Assembly: GCA_003565775.1 (NCBI GenBank)
Contig: PXAT01000138.1
Coordinates: 1-64,000, forward strand
Direction: 5' to 3'
Origin: Ectothiorhodospiraceae bacterium
Lineage (GTDB): Bacteria > Pseudomonadota > Gammaproteobacteria > Nitrococcales > Aquisalimonadaceae
DNA length: 64,000 nucleotides
Made by a program: the position numbers and the translations under genes. This document shows, piece after piece, positions 31,674 through 42,540 of the stretch (positions are counted from its first letter, which is position 1; every line of letters starts with the position of its first letter). The notes beneath the pieces are model-generated. The model saw nothing but the letters and a program-made list of their open reading frames with translations, did not search any database and was not told the origin of the DNA.

Positions 31674-32871
31674 TGATGCGTACGTATTCGTACGAGAAGT
31701 CGCAGGTCCAGACCGTTTCGGCAACGGCGCCGCGGCCCAGCGCCACGCGAATGGCGATCTCCGGCTGCTGCATCAGTGCGGCGGCCGCCGCCTCGGTATA
31801 CCCATCGGCCCGGCCGCCATGCTCCGCCAGACAGAGGGTATCCAGCCAGATCCTGACCCGGGTGACGTCCAGATCATCGATACCGGCCCGGCCCACCGCC
31901 GCCAGAATACGGCCCCAGTTGGGATCGCCAGCGAAAAACGCGGTCTTCACCAGGGGCGAATGCGCGATGCAGTAGGCGACGGCCAGCGCCTCGTCGGCGG
32001 AGGCCGCCTGCTCGACCTGGATGGTAATGAAGCGGGTGGCGCCCTCGCCGTCGCGGACAATGGCCTGGGCCAGTTCGCGGCAAAGATCGGCCAGCGTGTC
32101 GGCGAAGCTGGCGACATCCTCGGGATGCAGAGCGTCCAGACGGCAATGGGAGGCGCCGGTCGCGGTCAGCACGCAGGCGTCGTTGGTCGAGGTATCGCCA
32201 TCCACGGTAATGCGGTTGAAGGACTGACCCACGGCCTGAGCCAGTAGTCGCTGCAGCAGGGGGCGGCCGATGGAGGCGTCGGTGGCGATGAAAGCGAGCA
32301 TGGTCGCCATGTCCGGGCGAATCATGCCAGCACCCTTGGCCATGCCGGTCAGGGTGATCGTGTGCCCGTCCAGGGTGATCTGCCGGCTGCAGGCCTTGGC
32401 CACGGTATCGGTGGTGAGAATGCCTTCGGCCGCGTCGTCCCAGCCGTCGATCGCCAGTGCCGACATGGCCTTCGGCAGACCGGCCAGCAACCGATCCACC
32501 GCCAGGGGTTCGCCGATGACACCGGTGGAAAACGGCAGTACCTCGGTGACCGCGCAGTTGGCCAGAGTGGCCAGCCCCTGACAACAGGTCAGGGCGTCAT
32601 CGAGCCCCCGGGCACCGGTTCCGGCGTTGGCATTCCCGGTATTGATCAGCAGATAACGGGGTGCGCCGCCGGCGAGATGCGTTCTGGCGATCTGCACCGG
32701 GGCGGCGCAGAAGCGGTTACGCGTGAACACCGCCGCGGTTTCGGCACCCGGGGCCAGTTCCATGACCACAAGATCGCGTCGATCGGGCTTGCGCATGCCG
32801 GCCCGCGCCGTGCCCAGACGCAGGCCATCCACGGGCAGCAATTCAGCGGGCGCATTCAGTCCGACAGCCAT
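31654..32871 (-). CDS. argJ: Bifunctional glutamate N-acetyltransferase/amino-acid acetyltransferase ArgJ
   Basis: NTGNANAGTGARG, VLPFSTGVIGEPL, MAKGAGMIRPDMATMLAFIATDA, DGDTSTNDAC. Confidence 0.97.
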   Translation of the reverse strand: MAVGLNAPAELLPVDGLRLGTARAGMRKPDRRDLVVMELAPGAETAAVFTRNRFCAAPVQIARTHLAGGAPRYLLINTGNANAGTGARGLDDALTCCQGLATLANCAVTEVLPFSTGVIGEPLAVDRLLAGLPKAMSALAIDGWDDAAEGILTTDTVAKACSRQITLDGHTITLTGMAKGAGMIRPDMATMLAFIATDASIGRPLLQRLLAQAVGQSFNRITVDGDTSTNDACVLTATGASHCRLDALHPEDVASFADTLADLCRELAQAIVRDGEGATRFITIQVEQAASADEALAVAYCIAHSPLVKTAFFAGDPNWGRILAAVGRAGIDDLDVTRVRIWLDTLCLAEHGGRADGYTEAAAAALMQQPEIAIRVALGRGAVAETVWTCDFSYEYVRINAEYRT

Positions 32872-32878
32872 GACGCGC

Positions 32879-35584
32879 TCAGCTCAGGCGGCCATGGCAC
32901 TGCTTGAACTTCTTGCCGGAGCCGCAGGGGCAGGGCTCGTTGCGACCCACCTTGCGCTCCTGACGCACGAAGGTGCCCTGGCCCCGCTCGTCGTCGTCCG
33001 CCTCGTCCTGGTTGATCGCACTCGTGGACTCGTGCTGAAACTGCATCTTGTCCTCGGAGGACCGTCCTTCTTCCTCCACCGCCTGTACATCCTCCGGCGC
33101 CCGCAACTGGACCCGGGAAAGCATGGTGATGACCTCGCGCTTGATGCTGTCGAGCATCGTCGAGAACATCTGGAAGGCTTCCTTCTTGAACTCCTGCTTC
33201 GGGTTCTTCTGCGCATAACCGCGCAGATGGATGCCCTGGCGCAGATAATCCATGGCCGCCAGGTGTTCCTTCCACTGGCTGTCCAGTACACGCAACATGA
33301 CCGCCTTCTCGAAGCGCCGAAGCACATCCGCGCCGATTTCGTCTTCCTTCGCCTGATAGGCCTTCTCGGCCTCCTCGACGATTCGCTCACGCAGCGGCTC
33401 CTCGTGCAGATTGCCGTCCGCATCCAGCCACTCCTGGATTGGCATATCCAGACCGAAGTCACGCGCCAGAACGTCCTGCAGACCGTTCACGTCCCACTGC
33501 TCCTCGATGCTGCCGGGCGGGATGTAATCGTTGATCACCGTGTTCAGCACGTCCTCGCGCATCTGCACGACGCTGTCGCTGAGATCCTCTTCCCGCATGA
33601 ACTCGGTACGCTGGGCGTAGATCACCCGCCGCTGGTCATTAGCCACATCATCGAATTCCAGCAGGTGCTTGCGGATATCGAAGTTGTGCGCCTCCACCTT
33701 GCGCTGGGCGTTTTCGATCACGCGGGAGACCAGCGCCGACTCGATCGCCTCGCCCTCCTGCATGCCGAGTCGCTGCATCAGCGCGGTCACCCGCTCCGAG
33801 GCGAAGATGCGCAGCAGACTGTCCTCGAGGGACAGGTAGAACCGGGTCGAGCCCGGATCGCCCTGACGCCCGGACCGGCCGCGCAGCTGGTTGTCGATAC
33901 GCCGCGATTCGTGGCGCTCGGTGCCGATCACATGCAACCCGCCGGCCTCCAGCACCTGGCGGTGCCGTTCTTCCCAATCGGCCCGGACTTTCGCGATCTG
34001 CGCCTCATCGGGGTCCTCCAGATTGGCGACCTCGGTGTCCGGATTGCCGCCGAGCACGATATCCGTGCCGCGACCGGCCATATTGGTGGCGATGGTGACC
34101 GCCCCGGGCCGACCGGCCTGGGCGATGATCATTGCTTCACGTTCGTGCTGCTTGGCGTTCAGCACCTCATGCGGAACCTTCTGTTTGGTCAAGGCTCCGG
34201 AGATGACCTCAGAGACTTCAATGGACGCGGTCCCGACCAGAATCGGGCGACCGGCTTCACGATTCTCGCGGATGTCCTCGACGATGGCGTCCAGCTTTTC
34301 CTTCTGCGTCAGGAACACGAGATCATTGTGATCCTCGCGCATCATCGGCCGGTTCGTCGGGATGACCGTGACTTCCAGACCGTAGATGTGCTGGAACTCG
34401 TAGGCCTCGGTATCGGCCGTGCCGGTCATGCCGGCCAGCTTGCCGTAGAGACGGAAATAGTTCTGAAAGGTGATCGAGGCCAGGGTCTGGTTCTCGTGCT
34501 GGATCTTCAGCCCTTCCTTGGCTTCGATCGCCTGATGCAGACCTTCGGACCAGCGCCGGCCGGGCATCGCCCGGCCGGTGAACTCGTCGACGATCACCAC
34601 CTGATTGTCGTCACTGATCAGGTAATGATCGTCCCGCTGATACAGGTGATGCGCGCGCAATGCCGCATTGATGTGGTGGACCTTGCCGATATTGCGGGCG
34701 TCGTAAAGGCTCTCGCCTTCCTGCAGCAGCCCTTCCTTGCCGAGGATCTCCTCGACGCTCTCGTGCCCTGCTTCGGTGAGATAGACCTGCCGCTGCTTCT
34801 CATCGACCCAGAAGTCGCCGTCACCCTCTTCCTCTTCCTGACGCCGCAACTGCGGTACCAGGCGATTGATGTGGCCGTAGAGTTCGCTGCTGTCCTCGGC
34901 CGGGCCGGAGATGATCAGCGGCGTGCGGGCCTCGTCGATCAGGATCGAGTCCACTTCGTCGACGATCGCGAAGTTCAGCTCGCGCTGCATGCGATCTTCC
35001 AGGCGAAACGCCATATTGTCGCGCAGATAATCGAAGCCGAATTCGTTGTTGGTGCCGTAGGTGATATCCGCGGCGTAGGCGGCGCGCTTGTCTTCGCCGG
35101 TAATGCCGGGCACCACAACTCCGGTGGTCATGCCCAGATAGGCATAGATCTGGCCCATCCATTCGGCATCACGCCGCGCCAGGTAGTCGTTGACCGTGAC
35201 CACATGCACGCCCTTGCCGGACAACGCATTGAGATAGGCGGCCAGCGTTGCCACCAGGGTCTTGCCTTCGCCGGTCTTCATTTCGGCGATACGGCCCTGG
35301 TGCAGCACGATGCCGCCGATCATCTGGACGTCGAAATGACGCAGACCCAGGGTCCGTCGGGACGCTTCGCGCACCGCGGCAAAGGCTTCGGGCATCAGGT
35401 CGTCAAGACTTTCGCCACGTTCCAGGCGATCACGGAACTCGGCCGTCTTGCCCCGCAGCGCCTCTTCCGAGAGGGCCTCCATGTCCGTCTCCAGCGCATT
35501 GATGCGGGACACGGTCTTCTGCATGCGCCGCACCTGACGGTCGTTGCGGCTGCCGAATACTCTTTTCGCAATTGCACCTAGCAT
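32879..35584 (-). CDS. secA: Protein translocase ATPase SecA
   Basis: [59 protein letters not shown]-terminal [14 protein letters not shown]. Confidence 0.98.
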   Translation of the reverse strand: MLGAIAKRVFGSRNDRQVRRMQKTVSRINALETDMEALSEEALRGKTAEFRDRLERGESLDDLMPEAFAAVREASRRTLGLRHFDVQMIGGIVLHQGRIAEMKTGEGKTLVATLAAYLNALSGKGVHVVTVNDYLARRDAEWMGQIYAYLGMTTGVVVPGITGEDKRAAYAADITYGTNNEFGFDYLRDNMAFRLEDRMQRELNFAIVDEVDSILIDEARTPLIISGPAEDSSELYGHINRLVPQLRRQEEEEGDGDFWVDEKQRQVYLTEAGHESVEEILGKEGLLQEGESLYDARNIGKVHHINAALRAHHLYQRDDHYLISDDNQVVIVDEFTGRAMPGRRWSEGLHQAIEAKEGLKIQHENQTLASITFQNYFRLYGKLAGMTGTADTEAYEFQHIYGLEVTVIPTNRPMMREDHNDLVFLTQKEKLDAIVEDIRENREAGRPILVGTASIEVSEVISGALTKQKVPHEVLNAKQHEREAMIIAQAGRPGAVTIATNMAGRGTDIVLGGNPDTEVANLEDPDEAQIAKVRADWEERHRQVLEAGGLHVIGTERHESRRIDNQLRGRSGRQGDPGSTRFYLSLEDSLLRIFASERVTALMQRLGMQEGEAIESALVSRVIENAQRKVEAHNFDIRKHLLEFDDVANDQRRVIYAQRTEFMREEDLSDSVVQMREDVLNTVINDYIPPGSIEEQWDVNGLQDVLARDFGLDMPIQEWLDADGNLHEEPLRERIVEEAEKAYQAKEDEIGADVLRRFEKAVMLRVLDSQWKEHLAAMDYLRQGIHLRGYAQKNPKQEFKKEAFQMFSTMLDSIKREVITMLSRVQLRAPEDVQAVEEEGRSSEDKMQFQHESTSAINQDEADDDERGQGTFVRQERKVGRNEPCPCGSGKKFKQCHGRLS

Positions 35585-35670
35585 GGAGTCACTCGATTCT
35601 GTTCTGGATAAGGCCACCGGTCTCGGATGCGACCAGCCAGCCGCAGACGGTCCGAAGGGTGGTTCACCGG

Positions 35671-35699
35671 GTCGATAACCCGGGGCCCGGGTTATCGAC
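35671..35699. promoter_or_regulatory. 29-bp inverted repeat between divergent secA and dciA
   Basis: gtcgataacccggg-g-cccgggttatcgac: 14-bp perfect arms, 1-nt centre. Confidence 0.6.
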
Positions 35700-35806
35700 A
35701 ATACCTGCCGGCCACTGCATTCCTGCGGCAGCCAAGGCGGCGTATCATAACCGATTGTGCGTCAGAGTTCAGGCGGCGGCAGTGCGCCACGGACGGGGAG
35801 GAAATC

Positions 35807-36268
35807 ATGGCCGGGAAGCGACCGAAAGCCGTCAGCCAGGTGCTGGCCAGTCCGCGCAGCCTGCTGGCGAGTCTGAAGCAGGATGCGGACCATCTGCGTC
35901 GTCAGGAACACGTGCTGCAGAAGCACCTCCCGGAGCCCTTGCGGAGCCGCTGTCGCCTGGCGGGCATCCGCGGGAGGGGAGAACTGTTGCTACTGGTGGA
36001 AACGCCGGCCGTCGCCAGTCAGCTGCGTTTTCTCGGCGAAACGCTCTGCCGGGCCGTCACCGACCGTCACGGCATCGAGCCCGCCCGCCTGAGGGTCAGA
36101 ATCGAACCTGCCCGTCACACGCCCGTCCCGACGGGCTTGCGCAAACGCGAACTGAGCGCGCAGGCTGCCGAGCATCTGACAGCCGCCGCACGCCATCAGA
36201 CCGACGAGCGCCTCCAGCGGGCTCTGCGCAGTCTTGCGTCCCGCGCCGGACGCCGTGATCAGTCCTGA
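35807..36268 (+). CDS. dciA: DciA-family (DUF721) putative replicative helicase loader
   Basis: DUF721-like profile (LQKHLPEPLRSRCRLAGIRGRGELLLLVETPAVASQLRFL) and location between secA and lpxC. Confidence 0.78.
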   Translation: MAGKRPKAVSQVLASPRSLLASLKQDADHLRRQEHVLQKHLPEPLRSRCRLAGIRGRGELLLLVETPAVASQLRFLGETLCRAVTDRHGIEPARLRVRIEPARHTPVPTGLRKRELSAQAAEHLTAAARHQTDERLQRALRSLASRAGRRDQS

Positions 36269-37195
36269 TCAGGCGCTTGCCAGAGCAGGTACCGGCATCG
36301 ACTGGTCGAACGAGATCGGCGACTTGCTGGCGTCCTCGAAGGTCACTTCTTCCCAGGCATCGGGCTGAGCCAACAAGGCGCGCAGCAACTGATTGTTCAG
36401 GGCGTGACCGGAGCGGACCCCGGTAAACGAGCCGATCAGACTGCGGCCCAGCAAGTACAGGTCGCCGATGGCATCGAGGATCTTGTGCTTGACGAACTCG
36501 TCACGGTAGCGCAGCCCGTCTTCGTTCAGGACCCGGTAATCGTCCACCACGATGGCGTTGTCCAGACTGCCCCCGAGCGCCAGCCGATTGGCCTGCAAGG
36601 CCTCGATGTCACGCATGAAACCGAAGGTTCTCGCGCGACTTACTTCCTTGACGAAGCTGGTGCTGGAAAAATCGACTTCCGCCGTCTGGCAGCCCTTCTC
36701 GAACACCGGATGGTCGAAATCGATGGCAAAATTGACCTTGAAGCCGTTGAACGGCTCGAACTGCACCGACTTGTCACCGTCCTCGACCCGGATCGGCTTC
36801 TTGATGCGGATGAACCGCTTCGGCGCATCCTGTTCGTGAATGCCCGCCGACTGAATCAGGAACACGAACGGCCCGGCACTGCCGTCCATGATCGGCACTT
36901 CGGCGGCACTCAGCTCGACCACGGCATTATCAATGCCGAGACCGGCCATCGCCGACATCAGGTGTTCTATGGTGCAGACGCGAACACCGTCCTGCACAAG
37001 ATTGGTTGAGAGCAGCGTATCGCCAACCTTTTCCGGGTGTGCCGGAATCTCGACCCCTCCCTCCAGATCAACGCGTCGGAAAACGATACCGGCATCAACC
37101 GGCGCCGGCATCAGGGTCAGAAAGACCTTCTCGCCGGTATGCAGGCCAACCCCGGTCGCCCGGATCACATTCTTCAGTGTGCGTTGTCGAATCAT
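36269..37195 (-). CDS. lpxC: UDP-3-O-acyl-N-acetylglucosamine deacetylase
   Basis: [67 protein letters not shown]. Confidence 0.98.
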   Translation of the reverse strand: MIRQRTLKNVIRATGVGLHTGEKVFLTLMPAPVDAGIVFRRVDLEGGVEIPAHPEKVGDTLLSTNLVQDGVRVCTIEHLMSAMAGLGIDNAVVELSAAEVPIMDGSAGPFVFLIQSAGIHEQDAPKRFIRIKKPIRVEDGDKSVQFEPFNGFKVNFAIDFDHPVFEKGCQTAEVDFSSTSFVKEVSRARTFGFMRDIEALQANRLALGGSLDNAIVVDDYRVLNEDGLRYRDEFVKHKILDAIGDLYLLGRSLIGSFTGVRSGHALNNQLLRALLAQPDAWEEVTFEDASKSPISFDQSMPVPALASA

Positions 37196-37302
37196 TCTGT
37201 ATCACGACTCCTTGCGACCCCGGTGCAACCGAAGTCGCGACCGGGCAAGCGTCTATGGCAAGGCCGGACGCATCCCCTTGCGTGAAAAAACCCCGTCATT
37301 CT

Positions 37303-37343
37303 ACTGCAACAAACGAATGCTGCATACTGCACTGCAACAAACG
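37303..37343. promoter_or_regulatory. 13-bp direct repeat upstream of lpxC
   Basis: actgcaacaaacg at 37303-37315 and 37331-37343 in the ftsZ-lpxC intergenic region. Confidence 0.45.
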
Positions 37344-37432
37344 GAACCGCGATAACGCCTGTTGCGGCTCGATCCGCGCCCGGGGTTCGGCTCCCGCGGC
37401 ACCCCTGCCGCACCGCGCCCGCCGCCACCGAC

Positions 37433-38599
37433 TCAGTCGGCCTGACGGCGGAGAAAAGCCGGAATATCCAGGTAATCCATGTCGCCCTCGGCCCCGACCG
37501 CCTGCGGCATCCGCTCCTTGGCGGCCTGCTTGCTCCGGATCGCTGTCGGCGTCTCCAGCTGACTGTAATCGACCTCACCGCTCGGCTTCCGTGCAACAGC
37601 TCGCAACTGTGGCTGCTTGTCTTCACCCCGGAAGGCACTGACCGGACGGTCGAGACCGGTTGCGACCACCGTCACCCGCAGTTCGTTCTCCAGCTCCGGG
37701 TCGATGACCGTGCCCACGACCACGGTGGCTTCCTCGGACGCGAACTCGCGCACCGCCTGCCCGACTTCGTCGAACTCGCCAATGGACATGTCCATGCCGG
37801 CCGTGACATTGACCAGAATGCCGTTGGCACCGGCAAGGCTGACGTCCTCCAGCAGCGGGCAGGCAATGGCTCGCTCAGCCGCTTCCCGGGCACGGCCTTC
37901 ACCGGAAGCCGATCCTGTACCCATCACCGCCATGCCCATCTCGGACATCACGGTCCGTACGTCGGCAAAGTCGACGTTGATCAGCCCCGGACGGGTGATC
38001 AGTTCGGCGATGCCGCGCACGGCGCCCAGCAGCACGTCATTGGCCGACTTGAAGGCGTCCAGCAGGGTCAGGTTCTTGCCCAGCACGCTGAGCAGCTTTT
38101 CGTTGGGAATGGTGATCAGCGAATCCACCGAACGCGCCAGCTGCTCGATACCCTGAGTCGCGACGCGCATGCGCTTGCCGCCCTCGAACGGGAACGGCTT
38201 GGTCACCACCGCCACGGTGAGGATCCCCATCTCCCGGGCCACGTCGGCCACCACTGGCGCCGCGCCGGTACCGGTGCCGCCGCCCATGCCGGCGGTGATG
38301 AACACCATGTCGGCGCCCTCAAGCACCTCGGCGATGCGGTCACGATCCTCCAGCGCCGCATTGCGCCCGACTTCCGGATCGGCACCGGCGCCGAGCCCCT
38401 TTGTAATGTGGCCGCCCAGCTGCAGCACGGTCTGTGCCGTCGTACTGGACAATGCCTGGGCATCGGTATTGGCGCAGATGAAATCCACGCCCTCGATGTC
38501 CGCCTTCACCATGTGCTGTACGGCGTTGCCGCCACCACCACCGACACCGATGACCTTGATCACCGCGTTCTGACTCACTGAATCCATGATCTCGAACAT
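37433..38599 (-). CDS. ftsZ: Cell division protein FtsZ
   Basis: [32 protein letters not shown]-terminal [13 protein letters not shown]. Confidence 0.98.
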   Translation of the reverse strand: MFEIMDSVSQNAVIKVIGVGGGGGNAVQHMVKADIEGVDFICANTDAQALSSTTAQTVLQLGGHITKGLGAGADPEVGRNAALEDRDRIAEVLEGADMVFITAGMGGGTGTGAAPVVADVAREMGILTVAVVTKPFPFEGGKRMRVATQGIEQLARSVDSLITIPNEKLLSVLGKNLTLLDAFKSANDVLLGAVRGIAELITRPGLINVDFADVRTVMSEMGMAVMGTGSASGEGRAREAAERAIACPLLEDVSLAGANGILVNVTAGMDMSIGEFDEVGQAVREFASEEATVVVGTVIDPELENELRVTVVATGLDRPVSAFRGEDKQPQLRAVARKPSGEVDYSQLETPTAIRSKQAAKERMPQAVGAEGDMDYLDIPAFLRRQAD

Positions 38600-38626
38600 G
38601 ATCGTCTCTCCTCGTTGCGCGTCGTC

Positions 38627-38657
38627 CTGATGCCCCTCCGGGATGGAGGGCAATCAG
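38627..38657. promoter_or_regulatory. Hairpin spanning the ftsA stop codon in the ftsA-ftsZ intergenic region
   Basis: ctgat-gcccctcc-gggat-ggagggc-a-atcag. Confidence 0.4.
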
Positions 38658-39889
38658 AAATTCCCCTGAAACCAGCTTTTCATTCGATCCAAAACCGCGC
38701 GGAAGCCCGTTTCCGCTTCGTACTCCACCACCGGATTGGCGCGATTGTTGGCGCCGAAATAGAGCAAACCCACACCGGTGGCGTAAATGGGATTGCGGAC
38801 CACGTCGGATAGTCCGGTGACCTGCTGCGGCAGGCCGAGACGCACCGGCACGTGAAAAACCTCTTCGGCCAGCTCGACGGCCCCCTCCATCTTCGAGCTG
38901 CCGCCGGTCAGCACGACCCCGGCGGCGATCAGCTCCTCGAAGCCGCTGCGCCTGAGCTCCTGGTGAATCAGCGTCATCAGTTCCTCGTAACGGGGCTCGA
39001 CGACCTCCGCCAGGGTCTGGCGCGACAGGCGTCGCGCCGGCCGGTCGCCGACCGACGGCACCTCGATGGTTTCCTCGGCACCGGCCAGCTGCGACAGAGC
39101 GCAGGCGTACTTCACCTTGATGTCCTCGGCGTGCTGGGTCGGCGTGCGCAGGGCCACGGCAATGTCATTGGTGACCTGGTCGCCGGCGATCGGAATCACC
39201 GCCGTGTGCCGGATGGCCCCCTCGGTGAAGATCGCGATGTCGGTGGTGCCGCCGCCGATGTCGACCAGGCATACGCCCAGTTCCTTCTCGTCTTCGGTCA
39301 GCACCGAATAGCCGGAGGCGAGCTGCTCGAGGATGATGTCGTCCACATCCAGGCCGCAGCGGCGGATGCACTTGACGATGTTCTGCGCCGCGCTGACCGC
39401 GCCGGTGACCATGTGCACCTTGGCTTCCAGGCGCACGCCGGACATGCCGATCGGCTCACGGATCCCTTCCTGCGAATCGATGATGAATTCCTGCGGCAGG
39501 ATGTGGAGGATCTTCTGATCGGCCGGTATCGCCACCGCGCGGGCGGCATCGATCACGCGCTCCAGATCGGCCGGCCCGACTTCCTTGTCACGGATGGCGA
39601 CGATGCCGTGCGAATTCAGACTGCGGACATGACTGCCGGCGATGCCGACATAGACCGAGGGGATCTGGCAGCCGGCCATCAGTTCGGCCTCTTCCACCGC
39701 GCGCTGGATCGAGTGAACGGTGGATTCGATGTTCACCACCACGCCCTTCTTCAGGCCCCGTGAAGGGTGCGATCCGATACCCACGATTTCGATCACGCCG
39801 TCATCGCCGATGGCACCGACGATCGCCACCACTTTCGAGGTGCCGATATCCAGGCCGACCAGCATGTTGCGCTCCGTCTTCTTCGACAT
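38654..39889 (-). CDS. ftsA: Cell division protein FtsA
   Basis: MLVGLDIGTSKVVAIVGAIGDDGVIEIVGIGSHPSRGLKKGVVVNIE; C-terminal WFQGNF. Confidence 0.98.
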   Translation of the reverse strand: MSKKTERNMLVGLDIGTSKVVAIVGAIGDDGVIEIVGIGSHPSRGLKKGVVVNIESTVHSIQRAVEEAELMAGCQIPSVYVGIAGSHVRSLNSHGIVAIRDKEVGPADLERVIDAARAVAIPADQKILHILPQEFIIDSQEGIREPIGMSGVRLEAKVHMVTGAVSAAQNIVKCIRRCGLDVDDIILEQLASGYSVLTEDEKELGVCLVDIGGGTTDIAIFTEGAIRHTAVIPIAGDQVTNDIAVALRTPTQHAEDIKVKYACALSQLAGAEETIEVPSVGDRPARRLSRQTLAEVVEPRYEELMTLIHQELRRSGFEELIAAGVVLTGGSSKMEGAVELAEEVFHVPVRLGLPQQVTGLSDVVRNPIYATGVGLLYFGANNRANPVVEYEAETGFRAVLDRMKSWFQGNF

Positions 39890-39905
39890 TGTGTTCCCTC
39901 TAGCC

Positions 39906-40703
39906 TTACTGCTCGGTCGCGGGCGTATCCGCCCAGCGAATGGCAAATCCGTTGGGATAGCGCAGATCCGCGCGCTCCAACTCGGTATCCTGTTCCTCGG
40001 CCAGTTGCCGATAGACGCCGGCAAAGCGTTCCGCCCGGCTGGCCACATCCTCGCGACCCAGCAGCAGTTCGCCGCCGTCACTCAGGGTGGCCGACCACGA
40101 CGCGCGGGCATCCACCGATACGGCGCGCAATTCCAGTCCGACGCCGTCCAGCACCGCCTGCAGGCGCGCGAACTTGGCGCTGACCTGTTCCGGCCGCTGA
40201 TCGGGTCCGGCCATGCGGGGCAGCCCGTCCGGCCAGGTATCCGGGTCCGGCCGGAACACCTCCCCGCTATCGCTCAGCAGCGCTTCCTCGTTCCAGATGG
40301 CGACCGCGTCCTGCTCGACGATCTCGACCCGCAGGCTGCCCGGCCACTGCCGCCGCACCGAGGCCGACTTCACCCAGGCGATGTCCTCCAGCGCACGGCG
40401 GATGGCGGCGACATCCAGCGCCAGGAAGCCGCCGTCCAGCAGCGGATCCAGCGCCCGCCGCAGATCGCCCTCGCGCACCCGCTGCAGCTCGCTGTCGAAG
40501 CTCACCGCCTGCAGCGGAAACCGGTCCGGGGCAGTGACATGCCGCAGCCCGTAGAAGCCGCCGCCGGCCAGTACCAGCACCAGCACCAGCACGCCACCGC
40601 GCCGCGCCATGCGACGCAGGCGCAGGCGTCGATGACGCAACTCCGCCGGGCCCGGCACATGCCGGCGCCGGGACACCGCGCCCACCGGCTGCGAGGCCCT
40701 CAT
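39906..40703 (-). CDS. ftsQ: Cell division protein FtsQ
   Basis: Single TM then POTRA-like region (FPLQAVSFDSELQRVREGDLRRAL...WVKSASVRRQWPGSLRVEIVEQDAVAIWN). Confidence 0.94.
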   Translation of the reverse strand: MRASQPVGAVSRRRHVPGPAELRHRRLRLRRMARRGGVLVLVLVLAGGGFYGLRHVTAPDRFPLQAVSFDSELQRVREGDLRRALDPLLDGGFLALDVAAIRRALEDIAWVKSASVRRQWPGSLRVEIVEQDAVAIWNEEALLSDSGEVFRPDPDTWPDGLPRMAGPDQRPEQVSAKFARLQAVLDGVGLELRAVSVDARASWSATLSDGGELLLGREDVASRAERFAGVYRQLAEEQDTELERADLRYPNGFAIRWADTPATEQ

Positions 40704-41641
40704 CGCGCCACCTCCAGGCTGCCCAGCAGGATCTGCCAGACCAGTTCGTCGAAATCGATGCCGGCGGCGGCCGCGGCCATCGGCACCAGCGAGTGATCGG
40801 TCATGCCGGGGATGGTGTTGACCTCCAGGAACCAGGGCTCGCCGTCGTCGTCGATCATCAGGTCCACCCGACCCCAGCCCCCGGCACCCACCGCCTCGAA
40901 CGCCTGCAGAGCCATCTCGCCCAGCTCGCGCTCGCGCGCCACCGGCAGGCCGCAGGGGCAGTCATAGCGGGTCTCGTTGGAGTGGTACTTGGCTGCGTAG
41001 TCGTAGAAATCGGCGGCCGGTTCGATCCGGATCATGGGCAACACGCGACCGTTCAGTAGCGCCACCGTGTATTCCCTGCCCTGAATCCAGCGCTCGGCCA
41101 GCAAGACCTGGTCATGCCGGAAACCGGTCGAACAGGCATCGGCCACATCCTCGGGGCGTTCGACCCGGCTGATGCCGATGGTCGACCCCTCCCGCGCCGG
41201 CTTGATCGCCATCGGCAGTCCGACGTGCGCAACCAGATCATCCACATCCAGCGGCCCGCGCCGGATCACCGCGTGCCCCGGAGTCGGGATACCCATCGCC
41301 TGCCAGATCTGCTTGGTCCGCACCTTGTCCATGCCGATGGCCGAGCCGAGCACGCCAGAGCCGGTGTAGGGCAGCTGCAAAACCTCCAGCGCACCCTGGA
41401 TCACGCCGTCTTCGCCACCCCGACCATGCAGCGCGATGAAGGCGCGATCGAAACCACCTTCCTGCAGCCGCTCGAGCACATCGGGACCGACATCCACCGC
41501 CGTGGCATCGACCCCACGGCGGTGCAGAGCGGCCAGCACGGCGGCGCCACTTTTCAGGGATACCTCGCGCTCGGCCGCCCAGCCGCCCAGCAGAACGGCT
41601 ACCGAACCCAGATCGCCGGGGCTGACGTCGGACATGCTCAT
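40700..41641 (-). CDS. ddlB: D-alanine--D-alanine ligase
   Basis: VLLGGWAAEREVSLKSGAAVLAAL, LHGRGGEDGVIQGALE, FLEVNTIPGMTDHSLVP. Confidence 0.97.
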   Translation of the reverse strand: MSMSDVSPGDLGSVAVLLGGWAAEREVSLKSGAAVLAALHRRGVDATAVDVGPDVLERLQEGGFDRAFIALHGRGGEDGVIQGALEVLQLPYTGSGVLGSAIGMDKVRTKQIWQAMGIPTPGHAVIRRGPLDVDDLVAHVGLPMAIKPAREGSTIGISRVERPEDVADACSTGFRHDQVLLAERWIQGREYTVALLNGRVLPMIRIEPAADFYDYAAKYHSNETRYDCPCGLPVARERELGEMALQAFEAVGAGGWGRVDLMIDDDGEPWFLEVNTIPGMTDHSLVPMAAAAAGIDFDELVWQILLGSLEVAR

Positions 41642-42540
41642 GCCTGTTCCTCACCAATGACCCGGAACTCACGCTGGAGCCGGACGCCGAATTGCCGTTC
41701 CACGCAGCCGGCCACATGCTCGGCCAGCTGCTCGATATCCGCCGCGGTCGCTGCACCCTGGTTAAGGATGAAATTGGCGTGCTTGGTCGAGACCACGGCG
41801 CCGCCCAGCGTTCGGCCCTTGAGCCCGGCGGCCTCGATCAGGCGTGCCGCATGATCGGCCGGCGGGTTGCGGAACACCGAGCCGCAACTCGGCTTGCCGA
41901 TCGGCTGGGTCTCGGCGCGGCGCGCCAGCAGCTCGCGGATGCGCTGCATCCCGATCTCGCCATCGCCCGGATCGAGCCCGAGCAGGGCACCGGTAAACCA
42001 TTCCTCGTCGGGGCCGTCGACCTCGCGGTAGCCGACGCGGAATTCCGCGACCTCGCGCTGGCGCAGGACGCCACCGCGATTCACGGTCTCGACCGCGATC
42101 ACCCGCTCCCAGGTCTCGCCACCGAAGGCACCCGCATTCATGGCGAGGGCACCGCCCATGGTTCCGGGGATACCGGCCAGAAACTCCGCACCGACCAGCC
42201 CCTGGCGCGCGGCGAAGCGGGCGACCTTGGCGCAGGGCGCGCCGGCGTCGGCCCAGATCGTCTGCTCGCCGGCCAGGCGCATGTCGGCGACACCGGGATG
42301 CAGGAAGATCACACTGCCGCGCAAACCGCCGTCGCGGACCAGCAGGTTGCTGCCCAGTCCGCACCAGTAGATCGGCTCGTCGCCGGGCAGGCTGCGCAGG
42401 AACTGCCCCAGGTCGTCGCGGTCGGCCGGCCGGTAGAAACGGTCGGCGGGTCCGCCGACGCGCCAGGTGGTGTGCCGGGCCATCGGCTCGTTCAGGCGCA
42501 ACTCGCCGCGCAGCCCGTGATCGAGTGCCGCCGCGTTCAT
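41638..42540 (-). CDS. murB: UDP-N-acetylenolpyruvoylglucosamine reductase
   Basis: [57 protein letters not shown]. Confidence 0.97.
   Translation of the reverse strand: MNAAALDHGLRGELRLNEPMARHTTWRVGGPADRFYRPADRDDLGQFLRSLPGDEPIYWCGLGSNLLVRDGGLRGSVIFLHPGVADMRLAGEQTIWADAGAPCAKVARFAARQGLVGAEFLAGIPGTMGGALAMNAGAFGGETWERVIAVETVNRGGVLRQREVAEFRVGYREVDGPDEEWFTGALLGLDPGDGEIGMQRIRELLARRAETQPIGKPSCGSVFRNPPADHAARLIEAAGLKGRTLGGAVVSTKHANFILNQGAATAADIEQLAEHVAGCVERQFGVRLQREFRVIGEEQA

Noticed and set aside
32723-35581. 952-codon open frame opposite secA
   Set aside because: Same shadow-ORF effect; secA on the - strand has full motif support.
35585-35701. In-frame N-terminal extension of secA that could be a leader peptide (SecM-like)
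   Set aside because: Continuous with secA with no stop, starts at TTG within the 29-bp palindrome, and lacks an arrest-like motif; secA start [14 protein letters not shown] is canonical.
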